This document shows, piece after piece, positions 8,886-17,473 of a DNA stretch of 64,000 nucleotides. The stretch is from NCBI GenBank assembly GCA_020630875.1, contig JAHDIH010000001.1, positions 682,001 through 746,000 on the forward strand. Reading direction: 5' to 3'. The position numbers and the translations under genes are program-made. The DNA comes from Deltaproteobacteria bacterium. Its GTDB lineage: Bacteria > Myxococcota_A > Polyangia > Haliangiales > Haliangiaceae. How positions within the stretch are numbered: position 1 is the stretch's first letter; each line of letters begins with the position of its first letter. The notes beneath the pieces are model-generated. The model made no database searches, was not told where the DNA came from, and saw only the letters and a list, made by a program, of their open reading frames with translations.

Positions 8886-10414
8886 TCTCTTACCCTAGCA
8901 AAACACTGGCTTGCATGCTTGTTTTTGCATGTGCCTGTGGTCAAAAACGTCACACTCCACAGAACAAACTTGTTGCTTTGGTAAAAACAACGATTAAAAG
9001 TGTCGATCCAAGGAATCCGAGCCCAGCTCATGCGTTCAAGATCGCGCAGCTGATTGCACCGGGCCTCACCACAACCGATCAGGAGTCCATGGCTCCCAAG
9101 TTGCGGTTAGCGTCAGAAATTACGCAAGTAGATGACACCAACTGGAAGGTGAAAATTAGAGAAGATGCAAAGTTCTCTGATGGTTCCCAAGTTACCGCAG
9201 CTGACGTTGTCGCGACCTACATGAACAAGATCGCGAGCGGAACCAATAAAGGGTTTAGCGAAAAATTTAAGAAGATTTCTGCGTTGAAAGATGGTGGTGT
9301 CCACTTTGAATTGAACAAGCCTGTTGCGACGTTTCTTGCTGACTTAGAGTTTTCTGTCGTCAAGGAAAAAGAAGGAGGCAATAAGGCTATTGGCGCGGGC
9401 CCAATGATGTTGGTGTCCTCGGCACCCGAAGGGTTGCTATTGAAGCGCAACCCTTACTACTTTGGGAAGGTTCCCGCCGGGGCTGTTGATGAAATTGAGG
9501 TCAAGGTAGTGCAAGAAGAGCACGCGATGGCCATGATGCTCATCGGCGGGTCTGCAGATGTCGCGCAAAACGTCATCCGCGTCGATCTGGCGGGGGACGT
9601 GGCAGCGAGAAGCCGAGTAGAGATGGTACGGGGACCAAGCGCGATCCTTACCTATCTAATGATGAATAACGAAGATTCGATTCTCAAAAATCGGAAAGTT
9701 CGTAAGGCAATTGCATTTGCCATCGACCGAGAAGCGATTGTCGAGTCGCGTTACAGCGGTAGGGCGGTATTGGCATCGGGATTGCTGGCCCCATCTCACT
9801 GGGCCTACGACGGAAACGTACCCAAATACAATTTCGATATCGAAAAAGCAAAACGTTTACTGGATGAAGCTGGATACCCCGATCCCGACGGCGATGGGCC
9901 ACAGGTTCGTTTCGAGCTGACTTATAAAACTTCGGCGAGTTCGTTTCGGATTGCGATTGCAAGAACAATCGCCAAACAGCTGCAACAAGTTGGCATCAAA
10001 GTAGACGTGCGTCCTTTTGAGTTCCATACGTTTTTTAGAGACATAAAGCGTGGCGACTACCAGTTGGGTGCAATGCAAACAACAGCCATTACAGACCCCG
10101 ATTATTTCTACACCTACTATCACTCTTCCCGAATACCTAAAGGAAAGAGCCTTTGGGGGCACAACCGTTGGCGATTTCGTTCTGTGGAACTTGATCGCTT
10201 AGTAGAGCAAGGAAGAACCGTCGCAGATTCCGATGGCAGAAAGAAAGTTTACTCCCGCGTGCAGGAGATTTTAGCCACGGAACTTCCTGTCGTGCCTTTG
10301 TGGCATGAAGACAATATCGCTCTTGTAAATCGAGATGTTGCTGGATTTTTCGTTTTACCATCTGCAAAGTTTGCGTCTTTTCCGTATGCCGTAAAAACAC
10401 CCTCTGGACCGTAA
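8870..10414 (+). CDS. ABC transporter substrate-binding lipoprotein, family 5
   Basis: Extracytoplasmic solute-binding protein of the peptide/nickel (SBP_bac_5, DppA/OppA-like) family, 514 residues. An N-terminal hydrophobic stretch ends in a lipobox-like CAC-GQ. The family blocks are visible: LRLASEI, FSDGSQVTAADVVATY, NRKVRKAIAFAIDREAIV and LVDEAGYPDPDGDG-type sequence. Translation may begin at ATG 8870, which overlaps the dacB 5' end by 16 bases, or at ATG 8915, which gives a shorter signal. No permease or ATPase gene is adjacent, so it is an orphan binding protein. The substrate is unknown; an oligopeptide, perhaps a muropeptide given dacB, is possible but speculative. Confidence 0.88.
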   Translation: MLVASFSYPSKTLACMLVFACACGQKRHTPQNKLVALVKTTIKSVDPRNPSPAHAFKIAQLIAPGLTTTDQESMAPKLRLASEITQVDDTNWKVKIREDAKFSDGSQVTAADVVATYMNKIASGTNKGFSEKFKKISALKDGGVHFELNKPVATFLADLEFSVVKEKEGGNKAIGAGPMMLVSSAPEGLLLKRNPYYFGKVPAGAVDEIEVKVVQEEHAMAMMLIGGSADVAQNVIRVDLAGDVAARSRVEMVRGPSAILTYLMMNNEDSILKNRKVRKAIAFAIDREAIVESRYSGRAVLASGLLAPSHWAYDGNVPKYNFDIEKAKRLLDEAGYPDPDGDGPQVRFELTYKTSASSFRIAIARTIAKQLQQVGIKVDVRPFEFHTFFRDIKRGDYQLGAMQTTAITDPDYFYTYYHSSRIPKGKSLWGHNRWRFRSVELDRLVEQGRTVADSDGRKKVYSRVQEILATELPVVPLWHEDNIALVNRDVAGFFVLPSAKFASFPYAVKTPSGP

Positions 10415-10433
10415 TTCGTGCTACACCTCGGTA

Positions 10434-11495
10434 GTGGGACACAAAGTAGCTATCCGCCGACGTAAAGAGGAACACGTGGCCGTTGCGCTGTCTGGCAGTG
10501 CAAACTTTTCGCGTTCGGCAATGTGGGAAGACGTCACGCTCTTGCATCAATCTCTGCCAGAGCTGGCGAAGGATGAAGTTTCTACTTCGAGAACCTTTCT
10601 TGGCAAGAAACTGGCAGCACCCATTTTTATTTCGGGAATGACGGGGGGATACCCTGGAGCTCGAAAAATTAACCGCAGCTTGGCAAGAGTTGCCGAAAAA
10701 CTTAACATTGGATTCGGAGTGGGAAGCCAGCGCGCGATGGTGGTTGATCCCAGTTTGGCGGCGACTTACCAAGTGAGAGACATTGCTCCTAATGCGTTGT
10801 TTTTGGGAAACCTCGGTGTCGTCCAACTTCGTGAGATGGGAAGTGTCGCGGCGGTTGAGCTTGCCAAAAGCGTCGGTGCGGATGGACTTGCGATTCACCT
10901 CAACCCAGCACAAGAACTCGCTCAAGGTCCCTCGGGCGATCGCGATTTTCGAGGGTGTCTAGCGGCCATCGAACAGCTGATTGTAGCAGGGGATTTTCCC
11001 GTGGTCGTGAAAGAAACCGGGGCTGGAATTTCTCCTCAAGTCGCAGCGCAGTTAGCCGCGGTGGGAGTGAAGTACATCGATGTAGCAGGAGCTGGAGGCA
11101 CATCTTGGACTGCCGTAGAAACCCTTCGTGCGCCAGACTCACGAACCGAGGCACTCGGCCGGCAGCTTTGGAATTGGGGGGTGCCAACGGCGGTATCTGT
11201 GGCGTGCAGCAAAGAGTTTGCCACGGTAATCGCGAGCGGAGGAATTACGCAACCCTGGCAAGCGGTAGCCGCCCTTGCGTTGGGAGCTTCTTATGTTGGC
11301 ATTGCTGGAGAAGCGCTTCGGGTCCTCACTCAAGGAGGAGAGTCCGCACTTGAGGGGTTCTTGCTCACTTTTTTTGATGCCATCGCGGCGGCCTGTTTGT
11401 TAACCGGGACGCGTAAGGTTGAGAACTTGCACAAAGCTCCCAAGGTCGTAGCAGGAGAGCTTCATCATTGGGGAACGTCCCTTGGCCTTTGGTAA
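10434..11495 (+). CDS. fni: Isopentenyl-diphosphate delta-isomerase, type 2
   Basis: FMN-dependent enzyme that interconverts IPP and DMAPP, 353 residues, TIM barrel. The RKEEHV N-terminal block, ISGMTGG (about 62-68), GVGSQRAM, HLNPAQE with its QGPSGDRDF loop, VKETGAG, DVAGAGGTSW and a C-terminal phosphate-binding IASGGI segment are all intact. The GTG start at 10434 leaves the conserved basic N-terminus. It is the first of four overlapping genes (fni, mvk, mvaD, pmk) that turn mevalonate into both C5 isoprenoid units. Confidence 0.94.
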   Translation: MGHKVAIRRRKEEHVAVALSGSANFSRSAMWEDVTLLHQSLPELAKDEVSTSRTFLGKKLAAPIFISGMTGGYPGARKINRSLARVAEKLNIGFGVGSQRAMVVDPSLAATYQVRDIAPNALFLGNLGVVQLREMGSVAAVELAKSVGADGLAIHLNPAQELAQGPSGDRDFRGCLAAIEQLIVAGDFPVVVKETGAGISPQVAAQLAAVGVKYIDVAGAGGTSWTAVETLRAPDSRTEALGRQLWNWGVPTAVSVACSKEFATVIASGGITQPWQAVAALALGASYVGIAGEALRVLTQGGESALEGFLLTFFDAIAAACLLTGTRKVENLHKAPKVVAGELHHWGTSLGLW

Positions 11496-12312
11496 AGTCA
11501 TTTTGCTTGGAGAGCACGCGGTGGTTTACGGTTATCCGGCGATTGCGGCAGCTGTGGATCGGCGGGTCAACATCGAACTGGACCGAACTAGACCGCAGAT
11601 TGAGTGTAAAGAGTGGAGCGTCTCTGTGAGTACTTGTTCGGAGCACCCCATGGCGCTGGCAGCGAAAGCGATGGGACTTCCTGGTTCTGTGGGGCTTCAG
11701 GTCAAAGCGGATGTGCCTTGCAAACAAGGTTTGGGATCTTCGGCTGCTTTCTGTGTGGCGCTAGCGCGGCAACTAATTAGAAACGATATTTCTAGCGAAA
11801 GCGTCGAAACAATAGCCGGACGAGGCGAAGAAGTATTTCATGGCACGCCGTCTGGCGTAGATCTCGCTTGCGCGAATAGCGGCGGGGTCGTGATCTTTGA
11901 TAGAGGAAAATCGCGAACGGTGAGCGGCGAGTCTTTCGACATTGCCATCTGTTTGACGTCACCCAAACCTGCCACCAAGGAGATGGTGTCGCGGGTTGCG
12001 AACGTATGGGAAGAAAACCCCAATCTTGTGAAGTCTTTGGGGGAGGTTTCGATGAATGTTCTGGATCTGTCTGAAGCTAATCTCGGTAGGAAGTTTTCTC
12101 AAGCACAGCATTGGCTTGGCAAGCTTGGACTTGCCACCGCAGAGATAGAAATGGCGGTAGCGATTGCGTTGGACGCGGGAAGTATGGGGGCAAAACTAAC
12201 GGGGGCCGGTGGCGGAGGCGCTGTGATTTCTATCGGTCGTAACGCTCACGTGGTAGATGCCTGGAGAGCGGAAGGTTTTGATGCTTTTGTGGTGAAGGCC
12301 GGTGTGACGTGA
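11482..12312 (+). CDS. mvk: Mevalonate kinase
   Basis: GHMP kinase that phosphorylates mevalonate with ATP. It is 276 residues from a TTG start at 11482, which overlaps fni by 14 bases; the conserved GKVILLGEHAVVYG block begins at residue 4, so little can be missing. The ATP motif GLGSSAA lies near 82-88, the catalytic-base region is GTPSGVDLA (about 115-123) and the C-terminal GAGGGG motif closes the substrate site. It is slightly shorter than typical mevalonate kinases (about 300). The overlap with mvaD (GTGA at 12309) indicates translational coupling. Confidence 0.93.
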   Translation: MAFGKVILLGEHAVVYGYPAIAAAVDRRVNIELDRTRPQIECKEWSVSVSTCSEHPMALAAKAMGLPGSVGLQVKADVPCKQGLGSSAAFCVALARQLIRNDISSESVETIAGRGEEVFHGTPSGVDLACANSGGVVIFDRGKSRTVSGESFDIAICLTSPKPATKEMVSRVANVWEENPNLVKSLGEVSMNVLDLSEANLGRKFSQAQHWLGKLGLATAEIEMAVAIALDAGSMGAKLTGAGGGGAVISIGRNAHVVDAWRAEGFDAFVVKAGVT

Positions 12313-13265
12313 GAGGGCAAGCTAAAGCAAATACCAATATTGCGCTGATAAAGTACTGGGGAAAGCGTCAGAAAGAATTGAATCTTCCAGTTACCGATAG
12401 TTTGTCAGTAACTCTTGATGGGTTGTCTACCAGCGTAGAGGCCGTTTTTGATAAGGCCGCGGTGCATGACTCACTTCGAATTAATGGAGCGATTGTCGAA
12501 GGCGCAGCACTGCAGCGTTTAACGCAGTGGCTTGATGGATTCAGGCAAGCTCACCAGGTTAAAGAATTTTGTTTGGTAAACACGCAAAGCAACATTCCGA
12601 TTTCCGCGGGGCTTGCATCTTCTGCTTCATCTTATGCTGCCATCGCTGGAGCTTGTTTGCGAGCGGTTGCTGGGGATGTCTCTTCTGAGAATATCAGCCG
12701 ATGGGCACGTCGCGGAAGCGGTTCCGCGAGCCGATCGGTTTTTGGTGGTCTGGTGGTTTGGCAAGCGGGGGAGGCGGCGGATGGTTCCGACAGTTACGCA
12801 ACTCCCCTTGGAGCTGGAGAAGGTATTGTGGTGGTCGCTGCCGTAGTTTCTGACAAACCTAAGTCCATCTCCTCGAGAGAAGGAATGAATCGAACGGTAG
12901 AGACGTCTCCACTTTACCCAGGGTGGGCCACCACCGTATCGCGTGATATGGCTGCTGCTCGTGCTGCCATAAAGGCTGGAGATCTAAAATTGTTATTCGA
13001 AGTGGCGGAACACAACGCTTTTGCAATGCATGCGACCGCCTTGGCGGCTCGTCCTGCGGTGAGGTATCTGCAAGCTGGTTCGTTTGCGATTATTGATGAA
13101 GTTAAAAGGTTGAGAAGCGAAGGAGCGTTGGCCTATGTGACAATGGATGCAGGGCCGAACGTAAAAGTATTGACCACAAGCGACTATGCCGATGTTGTCA
13201 TGGAGCGATTGACCCCCATTTCGAAGAAACTGTTTCGATGCGGGGTGGGAGAGGGGCTGACGTGA
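12309..13265 (+). CDS. mvaD: Diphosphomevalonate decarboxylase
   Basis: ATP-dependent decarboxylation of 5-diphosphomevalonate to IPP. 318 residues. The family N-terminus NTNIALIKYWGKR is at 8-20, the phosphate loop SAGLASSASSYAA near 98-110, an SGSASRS loop near 137-143 and the catalytic aspartate in TMDAGPNVK near 280. The presence of this enzyme together with phosphomevalonate kinase indicates the classical mevalonate route rather than the archaeal variant. It overlaps mvk and pmk by 4 bases each. Confidence 0.95.
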   Translation: MRGQAKANTNIALIKYWGKRQKELNLPVTDSLSVTLDGLSTSVEAVFDKAAVHDSLRINGAIVEGAALQRLTQWLDGFRQAHQVKEFCLVNTQSNIPISAGLASSASSYAAIAGACLRAVAGDVSSENISRWARRGSGSASRSVFGGLVVWQAGEAADGSDSYATPLGAGEGIVVVAAVVSDKPKSISSREGMNRTVETSPLYPGWATTVSRDMAAARAAIKAGDLKLLFEVAEHNAFAMHATALAARPAVRYLQAGSFAIIDEVKRLRSEGALAYVTMDAGPNVKVLTTSDYADVVMERLTPISKKLFRCGVGEGLT

Positions 13266-14161
13266 TCGCTGCTACGGCTCCAGGGAAAATCGTGGTTTCC
13301 GGCGAATATGCCGTGCTAGAGGGGTATTCTGCGTTATCCATTGCGGTAAATCGCCGAGCGGTTTCTAAAAAGTCTCGGTCGCTAGCTGCGTCTCCCTTTC
13401 TCATTGAACTAGGAAAGCGTCTTAAAAAAAGAGAAGAAGATGTGCCATGGCCGGTGCACGTTGATACCGACTCCATGAAGTGGCGTGGAAAAAAGCTTGG
13501 CATTGGGTCAAGTTCTGCATGCACGGTTAGCGCCGCAAAGTTTGCGCTGCCCGAGATTAGCGAGCGAGAGTTGTTTGAGCTGTGTTTGTCGGTTCACCGA
13601 CAAGTTCAAGGAGGAAGCGGCGGCAGTGGCGTTGATGTCGCTAGCGCGGTCTATGGGGCAGCCATCGACTATAAAATTGTGTCTGGACGAAGCGAAGTGA
13701 ATGCGGCGGTCATTCCCGACGTACATTTCGTCTACCTCTATGCGGGAGAACCGCAAAAGACAACGAAGGCGCTTGCGACCAGCAGTATGCTAAAGAAGAA
13801 TTTTCCCAAGGTCCACCGTGATAGAATGTCGCAACTGGGGGAGGTCTCTGAGGAATTGCTTAAAACGGAACGTCCCAAAGATTGGATAGAAATGCTTGCG
13901 CAGGCCCGGGAGGCGGTGTTGGCTTTGCAAAAAGATGGAAAAATGGCCATCGAAATTGACAGTCATCGTCGGGCGGCTTTGCTGGCTGTGGAATGTGGTG
14001 GCGTCGCAAAATCTACTGGTGCCGGCGGAGGTGATATGATTATTGCTGCTTTTGAAGATCGCGACCAGAAAAGCTTCTTTCAAAGAGCGTGCCCCAAAAA
14101 TGGCCTAATACAAATAGACCTCTCCATCGACCCCCACGGGGCTATCATCGAATCCGACTAA
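13262..14161 (+). CDS. Phosphomevalonate kinase (GHMP family)
   Basis: Probably converts 5-phosphomevalonate to the diphosphate. 299 residues from the GTG at 13262, which overlaps the mvaD stop (GTGA); a start at 13238 would add eight residues before the conserved ATAPGKIVVSGEYAVLEG block. The GHMP ATP motif GIGSSSA lies near 82-88, a VQGGSGGSGVDVAS segment near 121-134 and a C-terminal STGAGGGDM motif near 255. Family and operon position together support phosphomevalonate kinase; by sequence alone another GHMP kinase cannot be excluded. Confidence 0.87.
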   Translation: MIAATAPGKIVVSGEYAVLEGYSALSIAVNRRAVSKKSRSLAASPFLIELGKRLKKREEDVPWPVHVDTDSMKWRGKKLGIGSSSACTVSAAKFALPEISERELFELCLSVHRQVQGGSGGSGVDVASAVYGAAIDYKIVSGRSEVNAAVIPDVHFVYLYAGEPQKTTKALATSSMLKKNFPKVHRDRMSQLGEVSEELLKTERPKDWIEMLAQAREAVLALQKDGKMAIEIDSHRRAALLAVECGGVAKSTGAGGGDMIIAAFEDRDQKSFFQRACPKNGLIQIDLSIDPHGAIIESD

Positions 14162-14168
14162 ATTTTAC

Positions 14169-14198
14169 TTGCGAAAGGTTGTTGGTGAGCCGTAACGT
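14169..14198 (+). promoter_or_regulatory. Predicted leaderless promoter of mvaA
   Basis: TTGCGA (14169-14174), an 18-base spacer and TAACGT (14193-14198) end 5 bases before the GTG at 14204. It implies that HMG-CoA reductase has its own promoter inside the isoprenoid cluster. Confidence 0.45.
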
Positions 14199-14203
14199 CG
14201 GTT

Positions 14204-15373
14204 GTGACTTCTTCCCGCATACCTGGGTTTCATCTCCTTTCCGCTCAGAAACGGCTTGAACTGTTGTCTTTAGGGCAAGAGACCGAAAAAAATCTAAAGA
14301 GCGGAGGAATCGATCTCTCGGTTAGTGATGTCATGGTGGAAAATGCAATTGGCGTTTTCGGTTTGCCACTCGGTGTAGCCACCAACTTTATTGTAGACGG
14401 CCAAGAGCACTTGGTACCGATGGCAATAGAGGAACCCTCGGTGATAGCTGCCGCATCTCATGCTGCTAAACTAGCTAGAGATGGCGGTGGGTTTAAGTCA
14501 GAAGTGACCCGGTCGATAATGACGGGCCAGATCCAAGTGACGGGGGTGAAAGACACGGCTTCGGCTCGTAAATCTGTAGAAGCCAAGAAAGAAGAGATTA
14601 TTCTAAAAGCTCACAAGGCTATGCCCAGACACGTCGCTCGCGGAGGTAGCGTATCGGATTTTCTGGTCAGAGAATTTCCAGAGCAAGGATGGCTCGTCAT
14701 TCATCTTGGAATTGACTGCCTTGATGCCATGGGAGCCAATCTAGTAAACACGGTGTGCGAGTCGGTGGCACCGCTGATCAATGACGCCGCGAGTGGGCAG
14801 AATGGGCTAAAGATCTTAACGAATCTTTGCGATAACAGAATGGCTCAGTCAACTTGTCGAATCCCAATAGAATCACTTGCCCATCGAGGTGAGCCTGAGG
14901 CGGTCGCCAGCGCGGTGGTGCAGGCATCAGAGTTTGCCATGGTAGATCCTTATCGCGCTTCGACGCACAACAAAGGAATATTTAATGGCATTGATGCCGT
15001 GTTGATAGCGGCGGGCAACGACTGGCGCGGCGTTAGTGCCGGGGCCCATGCTTTTGCGGCGCGCGGAGGTAGCTACAAGCCTCTTTCTGCTTGGACCCAA
15101 CAAGAGGGCAGTTTGGTGGGGAAAATCGAAATGCCACTTGCGGCCGCGACCGTTGGCGGCGCGCTTCCCGTGCATCCGTTGGCACGAGATTGCCAGCGAC
15201 TCATGAACGTTCAGAGTGCGAAGCAATTGGCAGCGGTAGTGGTTTCCGTAGGTCTTGCCTCCAATCTAGCCGCACTTTTGGCGCTTTCTACGGAAGGCAT
15301 CCAACGAGGTCATATGCAGCTGCATGCTAGGAAAGTCGCTCACTTAGAGGATCTGTTTGGCAAAGAGGGCTAA
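14204..15373 (+). CDS. mvaA: Hydroxymethylglutaryl-CoA reductase, class II
   Basis: Interconverts HMG-CoA and mevalonate. 389 residues of the short, soluble class II type, without membrane anchors. Catalytic residues of the family are visible: Glu in VENAIGVFGLPLG (about 46), Lys in THNKGIFNGIDAV (about 254), Asp in GNDWR and the C-terminal GHMQLHAR His. The NAD(P)-binding DAMGANLVNT block is near 177. Linkage to the mevalonate kinases argues for a biosynthetic role although this class is often called degradative. HMG-CoA synthase is not in the window. Confidence 0.94.
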   Translation: MTSSRIPGFHLLSAQKRLELLSLGQETEKNLKSGGIDLSVSDVMVENAIGVFGLPLGVATNFIVDGQEHLVPMAIEEPSVIAAASHAAKLARDGGGFKSEVTRSIMTGQIQVTGVKDTASARKSVEAKKEEIILKAHKAMPRHVARGGSVSDFLVREFPEQGWLVIHLGIDCLDAMGANLVNTVCESVAPLINDAASGQNGLKILTNLCDNRMAQSTCRIPIESLAHRGEPEAVASAVVQASEFAMVDPYRASTHNKGIFNGIDAVLIAAGNDWRGVSAGAHAFAARGGSYKPLSAWTQQEGSLVGKIEMPLAAATVGGALPVHPLARDCQRLMNVQSAKQLAAVVVSVGLASNLAALLALSTEGIQRGHMQLHARKVAHLEDLFGKEG

Positions 15374-15429
15374 CTACGCCTTATCGATTTCCGTGGGCTA
15401 TTGAACCCGCATCGTGTTACTACATCGGC

Positions 15430-16341
15430 ATGACTGCCAAACCGTCCGTCATCACTTCTGTTCGCCCTCCCACCACGTTGAATCGCGAAGCGTGCTTTCG
15501 TTACTGCGAGTCGCTCGTAAGATCGCAAAGGCACAACTTTCCCATCGCTTCGGTCTTTGTTCCATCGCAACTGAGACCGCACATTTGGTCCGTTTATGCA
15601 TTCGCACAAACAGCCGACAGTGTACTTACCATGCCTGCATCTCTAGAAGAGAAAATGGGAGCAATCGATGAGATTGAAGACGCCTTGACTCGGGCGTACT
15701 TTGGAGACGTTGGCGACAACCCTGTGATGGTCGCACTGATGGCTACCGTCAAACAATTCGAGCTTCCCATCACTGAGTTCAACGCGATTCTTTCAGGAGT
15801 GAGGAGTTGTTTGGACGGTAAAACGTTCTCTACTGTTGCGGATTTGCGGCAGCACTCACGACTTACCTCATCTTCTTTAGTGCATCTTCTTTTGTACATG
15901 GGAGGGCACAAAGAAGAAACGCTGCATCGTCATGCCATCGATCTTGGACAAGCGGTGGCTGAAACGAAGTGGTGGCAGAATCTCGCTGAGGACCGAAGTT
16001 TTCTTTGCCAAGAAGATCTCCATCATTTTGACAATCCCGAGCTCAGTGGAAAGAAGTCTGATCGGTTTATTGAGTATCTGGTGGCAAGAAGCCGCAGTTC
16101 GCTTGTGAAAAGTAAACCACTAGTAGATCTTGTCGGTCCCTCTTTGGGAATTGAGATGGCACTATTTTGGTGGGGGACCGAGACCATGTTGCGAAAAATA
16201 GAGCAGTCTGGCGCTAACGTCTTCCATAAACGTCCCACCCTTAGCCGCGCAGATAAGGCGCAAATTGTCTCTAAGGCGCTGTTTTGGCGTGGTGGAGAGG
16301 GCGTACCGTGGCGATTGGCCCGACATTTGCCAACCTGGTAA
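15430..16341 (+). CDS. HpnC-like squalene/phytoene synthase family protein, degenerate motifs
   Basis: 303 residues of the trans-isoprenyl diphosphate synthase head-to-head family, closest in pattern to hopanoid HpnC (HNFPIASVFVPSQLRPH at about 36-52). The first Asp-rich motif, normally ADDxxD, reads ADSVLT, keeping only the first Asp. The second region, normally QLTNFWQDVxxD, reads AETKWWQNLAED, so the Asn and the first Asp are lost. Synthase activity through two Mg-binding Asp clusters therefore looks impaired. It directly follows mvaA at the end of the isoprenoid cluster. It may be a diverged enzyme, a partner subunit or a pseudoenzyme. Confidence 0.75.
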   Translation: MTAKPSVITSVRPPTTLNREACFRYCESLVRSQRHNFPIASVFVPSQLRPHIWSVYAFAQTADSVLTMPASLEEKMGAIDEIEDALTRAYFGDVGDNPVMVALMATVKQFELPITEFNAILSGVRSCLDGKTFSTVADLRQHSRLTSSSLVHLLLYMGGHKEETLHRHAIDLGQAVAETKWWQNLAEDRSFLCQEDLHHFDNPELSGKKSDRFIEYLVARSRSSLVKSKPLVDLVGPSLGIEMALFWWGTETMLRKIEQSGANVFHKRPTLSRADKAQIVSKALFWRGGEGVPWRLARHLPTW

Positions 16342-16381
16342 GTATGGTGACGGGCCTGGTATTTCGTGTTAAAAGCAGCCC

Positions 16382-16645
16382 GTGTTTCGAAATGATAGAG
16401 AATGGGAACAGACCTTTTTGGGCATCGCGCACGCGCTGTACATGAACAGACTGCACGTTTTGCGATTGACAGAGGTGGTGAGACTTTCTATCGAGCCCAA
16501 CCGGGAAGACAAAAACCTTGAGGTTCCACCGGAACTTGACCAAGAGCTAAAAGAGCAAGCGATTAATTACGTCTTGACCTGTTTTCCTCCCCGACTGTCG
16601 ACTCTTGTGAACTCGGTGAAAGCAGATTGGTTAAATCCAGCATAG
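16382..16645 (+). CDS. Small hypothetical protein
   Basis: 87 residues from a GTG, with no signal peptide and no recognised family. Charged helices dominate (DREWEQTFLG, EDKNLEVPPELDQELKEQ). An in-frame stop at 16370 limits the start to this GTG. Its 3' end overlaps the lipoprotein gene at 16627 by 19 bases, which suggests co-transcription. Possibly genuine because of the tight packing, but no function can be proposed. Confidence 0.5.
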   Translation: MFRNDREWEQTFLGIAHALYMNRLHVLRLTEVVRLSIEPNREDKNLEVPPELDQELKEQAINYVLTCFPPRLSTLVNSVKADWLNPA

Positions 16646-17055
16646 TAATCGGTCTCTTGCTGACCGTAGGCTGCGATCGTACCCAGGCGGCGTCCCCACA
16701 AGAAGTGACGCTTGAAGGGGTTGATATCTTCTTTCCAGGTACGCCAAAGCCGTTTTCGAGTGGGGAAGAAAATGGCTTCGTTTACAGAACGGACGGTTTT
16801 GAGATGTCGGCTGTGGCAGTCCGCAAAGGCGCGATATCGGACAATCAAGCAGCCGAGAAGAATGTAGAAGCAGCACTTATCGCTAAGTACCCAGGCGTCG
16901 TGTTGAAAGATAATTCTCATGCGGTGATCCACCCTGAGCGTCATGTCGCGTGGAAGATCGACGAAGCAGATACCGGTTGGGTGACCACCGTGGTGGTGTT
17001 CAGCACAAAGCAAACCACACTTGCAGAGAGAGTCTTTGGCAAAGAGTTTCGCTAA
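16627..17055 (+). CDS. Small lipoprotein of unknown function
   Basis: 142 residues from a TTG start. The N-terminus MVKSSIVIG is followed by a hydrophobic run and a lipobox (LLTVGC then DRT), so it is probably lipid-anchored after cleavage near residue 16. The mature part (EVTLEGVDIFFPGTPKPF at about 26-43, then beta-rich segments) looks like one compact beta domain. No family recognised. It lies between an 87-residue hypothetical gene and another small lipoprotein gene. Confidence 0.68.
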   Translation: MVKSSIVIGLLLTVGCDRTQAASPQEVTLEGVDIFFPGTPKPFSSGEENGFVYRTDGFEMSAVAVRKGAISDNQAAEKNVEAALIAKYPGVVLKDNSHAVIHPERHVAWKIDEADTGWVTTVVVFSTKQTTLAERVFGKEFR

Positions 17056-17080
17056 AGGTCTCAATCTGCTAAAATGGCCT

Positions 17081-17473
17081 ATGTTACGTTTTCTTATTTG
17101 TTTAATAGTGGTGGCAGGTTGTAACTCGGATTCTGGCGTTGATGATAACCCGGACGCTGACACCAGAGCCACAGCATCCTTCAGCTGGACGCTCGTGGAT
17201 GCAGGGAACAACCCCATCAGCTGTGCGATGGCCAATGCGCAAAATGTGGTCATTAACTTTGTGCCGCCAAACGGTGGATCCTTCGTTACCGACGTAACAG
17301 GTTGCGTCTTGGGCAACTATCAGACGCTACCAGTGAACTCAGGAGTGTATGACGTGGTTATCGATGTTAAGACAGGAGCGGGAATGGTCCTCGACAGTGA
17401 GACTTTTTCTGCCACAACTTTGAATCCCAGTACAGACACTCCTCTCGGAAGTATCGTTTTTAACATTCCATGA
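17081..17473 (+). CDS. Small lipoprotein with beta-sandwich-like domain
   Basis: 131 residues from the ATG at 17081; this start gives a textbook lipoprotein signal (MLRFLICLIVVAGC) while longer frames place charged residues in front of it. The mature protein is acidic at its start (DSGVDDNPDADTR) followed by about 100 residues of alternating beta-type sequence with two cysteines (ISCAM and TGCVLG) that could form a disulfide. No family recognised. Its stop overlaps the NIF3 start (ATGA). Confidence 0.7.
   Translation: MLRFLICLIVVAGCNSDSGVDDNPDADTRATASFSWTLVDAGNNPISCAMANAQNVVINFVPPNGGSFVTDVTGCVLGNYQTLPVNSGVYDVVIDVKTGAGMVLDSETFSATTLNPSTDTPLGSIVFNIP

Noticed and set aside
15418..15423. TACTAC as a leaderless -10 for the HpnC-like gene
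   Set aside because: The spacing fits but the last base and -35 do not; too weak to list.
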